From the NCBI RefSeq assembly GCF_002946835.1, contig NZ_CP026652.1, forward strand, positions 4,030,001-4,094,000: a DNA stretch of 64,000 nucleotides, given 5' to 3'. Below the pieces are notes generated by a model. That model was not told the origin of the DNA and made no database searches. It worked only from the letters and a program-made list of their open reading frames with translations. This document shows, piece by piece, positions 44,931-52,775 of this stretch (within the stretch, counting starts at the first letter, position 1; the number at the start of each line of letters is the position of its first letter). The position numbers and the translations under genes were made by a program. Source of the DNA: Streptomyces dengpaensis. Lineage in GTDB: Bacteria > Actinomycetota > Actinomycetes > Streptomycetales > Streptomycetaceae.

Positions 44931-45344
44931 ATGGCTTCGTATCCGGTGGACCCGCGGCAGCCCGACGCCGCCTACCTCAGCTTCTGGCGCGAGCGGCACC
45001 TGTGCACGCTGACGACGCTCCGCCCCGACGGCAGCCCTCACGTGGTGCCGGTCGGGGTGACCTACGACCCCGGGGCGGGCCTGGCCCGGGTGATCACCAA
45101 CAAGTCCAGCGCGAAGGCGGGGCACGTGCTGGCGGCGGGGCCGGACGGGGCGCGGGCCGCGGTCTGCCAGGTCGACGGCCGGCGCTGGGCGACGCTGGAG
45201 GGCCGGGCGACGGTGTCCGTCGACCCGGTGCGCATCGCGGAGGCGGAGCGGCGGTACGCGGAGCGGTACGGGAGGGAGCCGTCGCCGAACCCGGCGCGGG
45301 TGGTGATCGAGATCGAGCTGAGCGCGGCGATGGGGCGCGGCTGA
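44931..45344 (+). CDS. pyridoxamine 5'-phosphate oxidase-like (split beta-barrel) protein, PPOX class
   Basis: The 137-residue protein has the FMN/F420-binding split-barrel fold: AAYLSFWRERHLCTLTTLRP, DGSPHVVPVGVTYDPGAGLA, VITNKSSAKAGHVLAAG and CQVDGRRWATLEGRATV. Members of this group in actinobacteria often use coenzyme F420. Substrate unknown. It is divergent from clpB and its start is 26 bp from the HAIR dyad, so HspR may also influence it. A strong terminator follows. Confidence 0.88.
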   Translation: MASYPVDPRQPDAAYLSFWRERHLCTLTTLRPDGSPHVVPVGVTYDPGAGLARVITNKSSAKAGHVLAAGPDGARAAVCQVDGRRWATLEGRATVSVDPVRIAEAERRYAERYGREPSPNPARVVIEIELSAAMGRG

Positions 45345-45394
45345 TTTCAGCCCTTGCCGAGCCGGGCGGATACTGGGATGTTTCGCCAGAAACT

Positions 45395-45435
45395 GCAGCG
45401 GCGTCACCGTGTTCAGGTCACGGTGACGCCGCTGC
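45395..45435. terminator. terminator after the PPOX-type gene
   Basis: A perfect 17-bp stem (GCAGCGGCGTCACCGTG and complement) around a 7-base TTCAGGT loop separates the PPOX-type gene from the converging small gene ending at 45479. Confidence 0.9.
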
Positions 45436-45478
45436 GGGGGGAAGTACCTGAGCGATCTACTACGACGGGGGAATCGCG

Positions 45479-45814
45479 TCAGGCACTGCGGGGGGTGGCT
45501 GCGATGGTCTGCACGTCCAAGGCTTCCGGCTCGGCCAGCTGGTGGTCACGCTGATCGAGGTTCACGAAGATCATTCCATATCGAATGGCACACCTGACCG
45601 GCTGCGGCGCCCCCCGAGGCCGCCGCAGGCACCGATACGCCCGTACGTCCTCGTCCTCGTCGCGCGTGACGACGACGGGCTCCCCGAACACGGTCACCAT
45701 CAGCGAGTCACCGCTGTGAGGGATGGCGGTGGCCAGATCGATGAAGTGCCAGCCGGAGCGGTAGGCGGTGGCCATTTCCCGGCGGAATGAGCGATCGTCG
45801 GGCGGGGTGGTCAT
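45479..45814 (-). CDS. small Rieske-like protein lacking the cluster ligands
   Basis: The 111-residue soluble protein has the flow of a Rieske [2Fe-2S] domain of aromatic-ring dioxygenases: SGWHFIDLATAIPHSGD, a VFGEPVVVTRDEDEDVRAYR strand pair, RRPRGAP where a CxHRGA motif is expected, and IRYGMIFVNLD at the end. The two Cys-His pairs that hold the cluster are not intact, so it likely does not bind one. Its ATG overlaps the stop of the DVGW-repeat gene as ATGA, so the two are made together. Function unknown. Confidence 0.65.
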   Translation of the reverse strand: MTTPPDDRSFRREMATAYRSGWHFIDLATAIPHSGDSLMVTVFGEPVVVTRDEDEDVRAYRCLRRPRGAPQPVRCAIRYGMIFVNLDQRDHQLAEPEALDVQTIAATPRSA

Positions 45815-46152
45815 GCGTCCGCGTCCGCCGGTGCCTGCCAGCCGACATCCTGCGTCACGTCGCTGGCAACAGATCCCCAGCCGACGTCCTGCGTCACGTC
45901 ACCGGCGACAACGTTCCAGCCGACATCCTGTGTCACGTCACTTGCAGCGGACCCCCAGCCGACGTCCTGCGTCCCATCTCCGGCCACAGACCCCCAGCCG
46001 ACGTCCCCGGCCGCACCGGCCCGGGTCGCCGAACTTTCCGTACTGACGGAGGTGAAATGCCAGCCGACGTCGAGAGGAGCGGCCATACCGAAGGCCAGCG
46101 CCACAGCAACGACGGCAGTAGCAAGCACCGAGCGAAGCATTCTCTTATTCAT
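45811..46152 (-). CDS. exported DVGW-repeat peptide precursor
   Basis: The 113-residue product starts MNKRMLRSVLATAVVAVALA, a clear signal peptide with likely cleavage after about residue 25. The mature part contains DVGW six times. The last five are spaced 13 residues apart, as in DVGWGSAASDVTQ, encoded by 39-bp DNA repeats at about 45835-46010. There are no Cys residues. The ATG at 46152 follows GAGGA by 11 bases. It is divergent from a LuxR-type regulator and coupled to the Rieske-like gene. A repeated short motif in an exported protein suggests a multi-copy signal or surface peptide; that is inference. Confidence 0.7.
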   Translation of the reverse strand: MNKRMLRSVLATAVVAVALAFGMAAPLDVGWHFTSVSTESSATRAGAAGDVGWGSVAGDGTQDVGWGSAASDVTQDVGWNVVAGDVTQDVGWGSVASDVTQDVGWQAPADADA

Positions 46153-46280
46153 AGTCGGCTTCGTCCTCACTTGATGGCTTCCTCCCCCGTCAGACAAGAC
46201 GATGGCTCATTCAGGCACGTCAATGCCACAGAAGAGATGCATCATGTTCCTGCACGTTCAGGACCCTGGGGGGTGGAGAT

Positions 46281-47273
46281 TTGCCAGCAAAAAGCACAAA
46301 ACAGACACATCCTCATGGCATCAACGACCTGTGCGCCGAAGGTTCTCGTCTCTACGCGAGCGCCCTCGGCTCCGGACGCATCTCCCGCGCCGAGGTCGAA
46401 CCCGCCCCCTGCCTGCTCGAATTCGCGCTGCTCCACCCGGACCCGGACGACCCTGACTGGCTGCGCCCGGTACCCCCGTCCGTGGTTCTCGCACAGCAAC
46501 TCCAGCCGCTGGAACGGGAGATCCAGGATCGCCGCCGGCTCACCCTCGACCTCACCGACACCTTCCAGCCTTTCCTGGCCATCAGCGCCCAGAAACCGGC
46601 GACCACACACGCCATCACCGTGCTGGAGGGTATCGGCCGCATCAACGCCGCGCTCGACGTGGCGATAGCCGAGGCCCGCGACGAAGTCCTGACGGTCCAG
46701 CCCGGGGGCAGCAGGCCGGAGCACATCCTGAGCCAGGCCCTGGAGCGGAGCAAGCCCCTCATCGAGCGCGGCATCTCCGTGCGCACCCTCTACCAGCACA
46801 CGGTTCGGCACAGTCAGAGCACCTTCGCGTACGTGGACCAGATGGCCGGCGCCAAGGTGGAGATCCGTACGCTCGAAGAACTCATCGAGCGGCTCATCAT
46901 CTGTGACCGGACGGTCGCCTTCATCCCCGCCCAGGATGACCGGCAGGTGGCTCTGGAACTGCGCCACCCCGGCCTCGTGCAGTACCTCATCAAGGTCTTC
47001 GAACAGCTCTGGCAACGCGCGACGCCCCTCATGGACGAGGTTCCGTACGAGTCCACCCCCGACGGCATCACAGGCGTCCAGCGCTCCATCGCCAAGCTCC
47101 TCGTCGAGGGTCATGTCGACGAGGCCATCGCCCGTCGCCTCGGCATGAACGTGCGCACCTGCCGTGCCCACATCGCCAAGCTCGCCCTGGTTCTCGGCAG
47201 CGGTAGCCGGGCCCAACTCGGCTACTTCATCGCCGAGTCGGGCATCCTCAAGCAGGAGAAGCCGGCCAAGTGA
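46281..47273 (+). CDS. LuxR-type transcriptional regulator with PLD/TrmB-like sensor region
   Basis: This 330-residue protein has an N-terminal helical region (HPHGINDLCAEGSRLYASAL), and a central segment EVLTVQPGG, then LIERGISVRTLYQHTV, ELIERLIICDRTVAFIPA and VFEQLWQRATPL, that resembles the phospholipase-D-like sensor fold of TrmB-type regulators. The LuxR helix-turn-helix is at the C-terminus (IAKLLVEGHVDEAIARRLGM, then NVRTCRAHIAKL). The TTG at 46281 is supported by alignment with its paralogue at 48424 (both begin a few residues before THPHG). It is divergent from the DVGW-repeat gene, 128 bp away, which it probably controls. Confidence 0.85.
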   Translation: MPAKSTKQTHPHGINDLCAEGSRLYASALGSGRISRAEVEPAPCLLEFALLHPDPDDPDWLRPVPPSVVLAQQLQPLEREIQDRRRLTLDLTDTFQPFLAISAQKPATTHAITVLEGIGRINAALDVAIAEARDEVLTVQPGGSRPEHILSQALERSKPLIERGISVRTLYQHTVRHSQSTFAYVDQMAGAKVEIRTLEELIERLIICDRTVAFIPAQDDRQVALELRHPGLVQYLIKVFEQLWQRATPLMDEVPYESTPDGITGVQRSIAKLLVEGHVDEAIARRLGMNVRTCRAHIAKLALVLGSGSRAQLGYFIAESGILKQEKPAK

Positions 47274-47277
47274 CCGC

Positions 47278-47427
47278 AGCGGTAGCCGCACCCAACTCTG
47301 CTACCTCATCGGACAGTCGGGGATCCTGGGCCAGAAACACCAGGAACGCCATGAGCGTCAGAAGCCTGAGGGCCCACAAGCCCCTCAGGCCCATCAGGCC
47401 CATCAGGCTGCCCCTCCGGCGCCGTGA
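47278..47427 (+). pseudogene. remnant 3' end of a third LuxR-type paralogue
   Basis: Directly after the stop of the previous gene, the frame SGSRTQLCYLIGQSGILGQ repeats the last residues of that gene (SGSRAQLGYFIAESGILKQ) with changes, then runs on into a His/Ala/Pro-rich tail. It has no start, sensor or HTH. It looks like what is left after loss of a tandem copy by recombination. The converging paralogue's tail lies on the opposite strand. Confidence 0.6.
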
Positions 47428-48424
47428 CCACGTGGACATCGGCCGAGCGAGGCGGCCCGTCCAGCCCCGCCTGCGCGATCCGTACCCCCAGCTGCGTACG
47501 GCTCGCCGCCCCCAGCGTCTCCGACAGCCGGGCGATGTGTGCCCGGCACGTCCGCACGCTGATCCCCAGCCGCTCCGCCACCACCGCGTCCTGGTGGCCC
47601 TCGGCCAGCAGCGCGGCGATCGAGCGCTCGCGGTGGGTGATGCCCTCGATGCCCGTCGAGGGGAGCGGGGACGTCAGCGGGATCGCCAGCCGCCACAACC
47701 GCTCGAAGACCGTTACCAGGTAGTCGACGAGCGCCGGGTGGCGCAGTTCCAGGGCAATCGTGCGGTCCGCGTTCGCGGGGATGAAGGCGACCTTGCGGTC
47801 GAAGAGAATCAACCGCTCCACGACCTCGTCGAGGGTACGGGCCTCCGCCGCGCCCTCCATCAACTCCATGTAGTTCAGCAGGCCTTGTCCGTGCCGGGCC
47901 ACGTGCGTGTACAGGTCGCGCATGCGGACGCCGCGGCGGCGCATCTCCAGGGCGCGGTGCAGGCCCTCCGAGAGTTCGTCCTCGCGGCGGATGCCGCCCG
48001 GCTGCACCGCCAGGACCTCGCTCGTGCACTCCTCGGTCGCCTTGTCCATGGCGGCCCGGATCCGCGGGAGTCCGTCGAGGACGCGGATCGCCACACCCTC
48101 GGCCGGCGCCTGGACGCTCCCGCCGAGCCCCGCGTACCACTCGAAGGCCGACACCGCGTCGACCACCCGGGCCTGGCTCGCGCTGACCTCCTCGTACACG
48201 CCGCGCAGCAGCCGTGTCATGACCTCCTGCGGGGAGGTCGGCACCAGCCAGCCCATGTCGTCGGGGTCGGGGTGCAGCAGTTCCAGCTCCAGCAGGCAGG
48301 GCACCGCCTCGGCGTCCTCGCGGGGTACCCGGCCGCGCCGGACGGCCCGGGAGTACACCCGGTCTCCGGCTTCGCACAGTTGGTCAGCGCCGTGCGGATG
48401 CGTGTCCGTACCGTGCCCGGCCAT
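47306..48424 (-). CDS. LuxR-type transcriptional regulator, paralogue of the gene at 46281
   Basis: The 372-residue protein has the same plan as the converging gene: HPHGADQLCEAGDRVYSRAV, LLELELLHPDPDD, the sensor pieces EVLAVQPGGIRREDELSEGL, VRMRDLYTHVARHGQGLLNY and VERLILFDRKVAFIPA, and a C-terminal HTH (IAALLAEGHQDAVVAERLGI, SVRTCRAHIARL). The start is the ATG at 48424. After the HTH a roughly 50-residue Gly/Pro/Asp-rich tail reads through the antisense of the remnant at 47278 and is probably an accidental extension. Confidence 0.83.
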   Translation of the reverse strand: MAGHGTDTHPHGADQLCEAGDRVYSRAVRRGRVPREDAEAVPCLLELELLHPDPDDMGWLVPTSPQEVMTRLLRGVYEEVSASQARVVDAVSAFEWYAGLGGSVQAPAEGVAIRVLDGLPRIRAAMDKATEECTSEVLAVQPGGIRREDELSEGLHRALEMRRRGVRMRDLYTHVARHGQGLLNYMELMEGAAEARTLDEVVERLILFDRKVAFIPANADRTIALELRHPALVDYLVTVFERLWRLAIPLTSPLPSTGIEGITHRERSIAALLAEGHQDAVVAERLGISVRTCRAHIARLSETLGAASRTQLGVRIAQAGLDGPPRSADVHVVTAPEGQPDGPDGPEGLVGPQASDAHGVPGVSGPGSPTVR

Positions 48425-48910
48425 CTCCCACCCCTGGCTCCAACCCCTGGCGTAAGCCCCTCGTAAACAGCGTCTGCCGCAGCGCAACTATGCGCGGCCC
48501 CGTCCGCCATCGCAACACGGCTGCCCCGCCCGCACGCCCCCTCTTGCCCTTGTTCATCCGGGAATCGGCACACCTCCGCGCCGACCGTTGCAACAACCTG
48601 CGGGGGGTGCAGCCCGGACAGCGGGTCCCCGGCGAAACCGCTTCCCACGTGCGACGAGGCCCGAGCGCCCTGGGCCCATAGAGCGCATACGGGGCAGCGG
48701 TGCCGAGCGGTCAGTACGGGTCGCCGTGCGTCCAATGCCCCTATGTCGTACGGAAGTTGACGACACTTCGTCGACGCTCCGGTCACCTTGTCCGAGGCAA
48801 CAGGACAGGGCGACCGCGGTATGACGTGCGGTCGCCCTGTGCGATGTCGGCGGGCCGGGAACGGTTCAGCGAAGCGAAGGGCCTATCGGGGGTCTGCCGG
48901 GTCTACGGGG
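48425..48910. other. 486-bp intergenic region
   Basis: The region lies between the LuxR-type gene start and the end of the sugar-binding lipoprotein gene. It holds the promoter of the former and the terminator of the latter at 48805-48840. Three short frames cross it with no sign of real coding use. Confidence 0.5.
48805..48840. terminator. terminator of the sugar-binding lipoprotein gene
   Basis: A perfect 13-bp stem (ACAGGGCGACCGC and its complement) encloses a 10-base loop, 71 bp beyond the stop at 48911 on the reverse strand. Confidence 0.85.
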
Positions 48911-50038
48911 TCACTGGAGACCGTTCGCGTCGCACGCCGCCTTGTAGGGCGCCGCGCAGATCTCCTTGACCGTGTAGATGCCGTCCTGGATCACCGTGTC
49001 CTCGATGTTGGACTTGTTGAGGGCGACGACGGGCACGAGCTGCGACGGGATGTCCTGGTTCGTGGGGCTGTCGACCTTGTCGCGGGTGAGGGCGTCGAAC
49101 TCGATCGAGCGGCCCTGGACGACCGCCACGGCCATCTCGGCGGCCGCGGTGGCCTCCTGCGGGTACGACTTGTAGACGCTCATGTACTGGTCGCCCTTGA
49201 CGATGCGCTGCACCGCGTCGAGCTCGGCGTCCTGGCCGGTGACCGGCGGGACATCGCTGACGCCCGCGGTCTTGAGGGCGTCGATGACGGCGCCCGCGAG
49301 GCCGTCGTTGGCGGAGTAGACACCGGCGATGTTGCCGACGCCGACTGCCTCGATGGCCTCCTCCATGTTGGCCTTGGCGTTGACCGGGTTCCAGTCCTTG
49401 GTGTCGTACGTCTTGGCGATGACGACCTTGCCGTTGAGCTCGGCGAGAGCGCCCGACTTGAACTGCGCCGCGTTCGGGTCGGTGGTCGCGCCGTTCATCA
49501 TGACGATCTTCTTCGAGGCCGAGTCGCTGCCCAGCGCCCCGACGAGCTCCTTGCCCTGGACCTCGCCGACGAGCTCGTTGTCGAAGGAGATGTACGCGTC
49601 GATCGGCCCCTCCGCCAGGCGGTCGTACGCGATGACGGGGATGCCCGCGTCCTTGGCGCTCTGCACGCCGCTCGCGATGGCCTTGGAGTCCACCGCGTCC
49701 ACCAGGAGGACGTCGACCCGGTCATCGATCATGCGCTGCAGCTGGCTGCTCTGCTTGGCCGCGTCCTGCTCGGCGTTGGCGTAGACGACCTCGCCCTTGC
49801 CGTTGGTGAGCTTCTCGACCTGCTTCTTGATGATGGGGTAGTCGAACTTCTCGTAACGGGAGTTCTCCTTCTCGGGAAGGAGCAGGCCCACCTTGACGTC
49901 GTCGCCCTTCGTGGGGCTGGCCTTGGAATCGCTGCCACCGATCCCGTCCACCACGCCGCAGCCGGCGAGGGTGACGGACATCGCCGACGCGGCCAGGGAT
50001 ATGACGACGCGGCACAAGCGGGTGTTACGAGTGTTCAC
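48911..50038 (-). CDS. sugar ABC transporter substrate-binding lipoprotein (XylF-like)
   Basis: The 375-residue periplasmic-binding-type protein has a lipoprotein signal (SVTLAGC lipobox, Cys at about 27). The mature part shows the family-4 sugar-binding pattern: VGLLLPEKENSRYEKFDYPI, LIDDRVDVLLVDAVDSK-type VDVLLVDAVDSKAIASGVQS, VIAYDRLAEGPIDAYISFDN, IVMMNGATTDPNA, VYSANDGLAGAVIDALKTAG and PPVTGQDAELDAVQRIV. It resembles XylF/ChvE, which bind xylose or related sugars. No permease or ATPase is next to it, so it is either an orphan partner of a distant transporter or a sensor. Confidence 0.93.
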   Translation of the reverse strand: MNTRNTRLCRVVISLAASAMSVTLAGCGVVDGIGGSDSKASPTKGDDVKVGLLLPEKENSRYEKFDYPIIKKQVEKLTNGKGEVVYANAEQDAAKQSSQLQRMIDDRVDVLLVDAVDSKAIASGVQSAKDAGIPVIAYDRLAEGPIDAYISFDNELVGEVQGKELVGALGSDSASKKIVMMNGATTDPNAAQFKSGALAELNGKVVIAKTYDTKDWNPVNAKANMEEAIEAVGVGNIAGVYSANDGLAGAVIDALKTAGVSDVPPVTGQDAELDAVQRIVKGDQYMSVYKSYPQEATAAAEMAVAVVQGRSIEFDALTRDKVDSPTNQDIPSQLVPVVALNKSNIEDTVIQDGIYTVKEICAAPYKAACDANGLQ

Positions 50039-50257
50039 AACAGGCGCCTTCCGGGCAGGGTTGCAGCTTTGAGACCCAGGTGGCTGAAAGCCAACGCGGT
50101 GATCACCTCAGCGTCAAGGAGTGCGCACTTAACGAGATGGCAACAGCGATCTGTGTGCTCCGAGTGAACATGATGGGAAGAGCTCACGTCCCGCCTTTCA
50201 TCAATCCCCTCAGCTTCACCTTCTGTCATCCATCGCCGTACAACCAACTCCCGTTCC

Positions 50258-50311
50258 CAGGAGTCCTGATCGTCGGCGGTTTCCCTCGCCGTCCGACGAT
50301 CAGGACTCCTG
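50258..50311 (+). promoter_or_regulatory. long hairpin in the 5' leader of the secreted Fn3 protein
   Basis: CAGGAGTCCTGATCGTCGG pairs perfectly with its complement at 50293-50311 and the stem can extend inward through CGG/CCG. It ends 9 bases before the ATG at 50321 and directly abuts the AAGGA ribosome binding site. It cannot terminate the divergent upstream gene, so control of translation or mRNA stability is the simplest reading. Confidence 0.7.
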
Positions 50312-50320
50312 AAGGAACGC

Positions 50321-52741
50321 ATGAACCCAGCCAGAGGCACGACGGTCACGCTCTCCTCCGCCCTCGTGCTCGCCACCGCGGGCGGCCTGCTCACCGCGGC
50401 CGCCGCACCCGCCTCCGCCGCGACGACCTGCACCTCCCCCGTCTACAAAAGGGAGTTCTACGCGAACACCACCTTCTCGGGCACACCGAAGAAGACGGAC
50501 TGCGACTCCGCGATCGACCAGAACTGGGGCTCCGGCGCCCCCGCTTCGGGCCTTCCGAAGGACAACTTCGGCGTCCGCTGGACGGTGACCCGCGACTTCG
50601 GTTCCGGTGGGCCGTTCTCCCTCCCGGTGAAGGCCCAGGACGGCATCCGCGTCTACCTCGACGGCGTCCGCAAGGTCGACCTCTGGAAGAACGTCTCCAC
50701 CACACAGTCGAAGACCGTCAACGTCACCATCCCGTCCGGCAAGCACACCCTGCGCGTCGACTTCGTCAACTGGACGGGCAGCGCGGTCGTCTCCTTCGCC
50801 TACCTGCCCCGCACGTCGGCAACCGTCGACACGGTCAAGCCGCTTGCCCCGACCGGAACGTCGGTCTCGTACGACACTGCCACCAGCAAGGCCAAGATCA
50901 CCTGGTCCAGGAACAAGGAGATGGACCTCGCCGGCTACCGGGTGTACCGCCGTCTCAAGGGCAGCACGAGCTGGCTGAAGCTGGCCACCACGACAGCGAC
51001 CTCGTACACCGACACCCCGCCAACGACCGGCGCGACGTACTACTACGAGGTTCGCGCGTACGACAAGGCGGGCAACACGTCGGCCGGTTCGGCGGACCAG
51101 CCCGTCGTCACCGTCGACCGGACCCCGCCCGCCGCCCCGTTCGTCGAAATGGACGCGTGCCCGGACGACCAGCCTTTCGCGGGACCGGAGTTGGTCACCA
51201 CCGCGGCGAACGCCGCCGACATCGCCCGGTACGAGGGTCAGCGTCTCGACCCCGCCACCAACACCTGGATCACCGTCCACACGGGCGCCAAGGGCGCGTT
51301 CTGCGACACCGGCCAGCCCGCCGACGGCGGCAAGGCGACCTACCGGGGCCGGGCCCGTGACGCCGCCGGGAACTGGTCCGCGTACTCGGCCGCCACCACG
51401 TTCACCACCTTCGACCTGACGCCGCCGCCGACCGCCGCCGACGCCGACATCGCCTACGAGTCCGGCGTACCGCACCTGGTGTGGTCACCCGTCGACGGGG
51501 CTGCCTCGTACCAGGTCCTCCAGTACGACCCGGCGACCGGCGGCTACCTGAACGCGCTGGCCAGCGGCTCCACGACGACCCGCACCGACGTGGTACCGCG
51601 CCAGCAGGCAGCGATCGCCGACACCTACCGGTACGTGGTGCGCTCGGTGGACGCGAAGGGCAACGCGGCCGCCCCGGTGGAGGTCACCCTGCGGATGGCC
51701 GAACGCCCCGAGGCCATCCCCGCCTTCAGGACCACCGCGCACAGGTTCGACGAGGGGGTCATGATCGAGTGGAGCAGCGCCGACCCCTGGACCTCCGACC
51801 AAGGCCCGCTCCCCACGTACCGGATCATCCGCACCGACCCGGCGACCGGCGAGAGCACCACGGTGGACCAGTGCAAGCCGAACATCTGGCCGGCCGAGCC
51901 GCTCGGGCCCCCGTCGACGTACTGGACGTGGGCCGGTAGCGACGCCCCCGGGTACGCCGGCCGCACGCAGACCAACGGCACCTGCTGGGACGTCTCGGGC
52001 GAGTCCGAGACGACGTACGAGTACCGGATCGTGACGATCGACCCGTACGGCCACGCATCACAGCCCGGCCCGGCCGCCACGGCCACCACGCCGGACACCC
52101 GGCGCCCGGCCCCGGTCGGGAACCTGACCGCGGAGCAGATCCCGATGGGTGTCCATCTGACCTGGACGCCACCGGCCGACGACGACGTCACCGAGTACTA
52201 CGTATGGCAGGGCGTGGTCGACCCGGACACGGGCGAGACGATCTGGACGAAGAACTGCTGGACGGGAAGCTCACTCGCCAAGACCGAGATCCTCTGCCCG
52301 ACGGTCCCCGACGGCGCCACCCACGTCTACCGGGTCGCCGCCGCCGACGGCTCCGGCCTGTACCGGGACGAGGGCCCCGACTTCTTCCACACGTCCGACA
52401 TCTCCGTCACCTTCCCGGACACCCGCCCGACGGGCTGGACCGGGACCACCGTCCGCGAGGACCAGTACCCCGAGCTGTACGTCGGCTGCTCCGAGAGCTC
52501 GGGCCTCGGCGACTGCTCCCGCCTGAGCGCCTACCGCGTGGAACGCTGGGACCCGGCCACGGCGTCCTACCTCACTCTCACCTCGGGCCAGGTCGGCACC
52601 GGAGGCGCGTACTACATGGACACCACCGTCCACGAGGACCGGTGGGGCCTGTACTACTACCGCGTCGTGTACCTCGACGCCGTCGGCAACGAAGCGGCGA
52701 GCCGCTCGCAGGCGTACGGCATCTGGGAGAGCTGGCTCTGA
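50321..52741 (+). CDS. secreted PA14 / fibronectin type III repeat protein
   Basis: The 806-residue exported protein has a signal peptide (about 1-33, ending APASA). A PA14-like beta-barrel follows (about 38-165: REFYANTTFSG, then FGVRWTVTRDF, DGIRVYLDGVRKVDLW, HTLRVDFVNWTGSAVVSFAY). Then come four or five fibronectin type III modules, recognisable by repeats such as ITWSRNKEMDLAGYRVYRRL and TYYYEVRAYDKAGNTSA. No catalytic domain or sortase signal is visible, so carbohydrate or matrix binding is likely. The ATG follows AAGGA by 4 bases, right after a strong hairpin. Confidence 0.88.
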   Translation: MNPARGTTVTLSSALVLATAGGLLTAAAAPASAATTCTSPVYKREFYANTTFSGTPKKTDCDSAIDQNWGSGAPASGLPKDNFGVRWTVTRDFGSGGPFSLPVKAQDGIRVYLDGVRKVDLWKNVSTTQSKTVNVTIPSGKHTLRVDFVNWTGSAVVSFAYLPRTSATVDTVKPLAPTGTSVSYDTATSKAKITWSRNKEMDLAGYRVYRRLKGSTSWLKLATTTATSYTDTPPTTGATYYYEVRAYDKAGNTSAGSADQPVVTVDRTPPAAPFVEMDACPDDQPFAGPELVTTAANAADIARYEGQRLDPATNTWITVHTGAKGAFCDTGQPADGGKATYRGRARDAAGNWSAYSAATTFTTFDLTPPPTAADADIAYESGVPHLVWSPVDGAASYQVLQYDPATGGYLNALASGSTTTRTDVVPRQQAAIADTYRYVVRSVDAKGNAAAPVEVTLRMAERPEAIPAFRTTAHRFDEGVMIEWSSADPWTSDQGPLPTYRIIRTDPATGESTTVDQCKPNIWPAEPLGPPSTYWTWAGSDAPGYAGRTQTNGTCWDVSGESETTYEYRIVTIDPYGHASQPGPAATATTPDTRRPAPVGNLTAEQIPMGVHLTWTPPADDDVTEYYVWQGVVDPDTGETIWTKNCWTGSSLAKTEILCPTVPDGATHVYRVAAADGSGLYRDEGPDFFHTSDISVTFPDTRPTGWTGTTVREDQYPELYVGCSESSGLGDCSRLSAYRVERWDPATASYLTLTSGQVGTGGAYYMDTTVHEDRWGLYYYRVVYLDAVGNEAASRSQAYGIWESWL

Positions 52742-52775
52742 CGCTCTGACAGCGTGATCGTGATACGCCCGCCCG

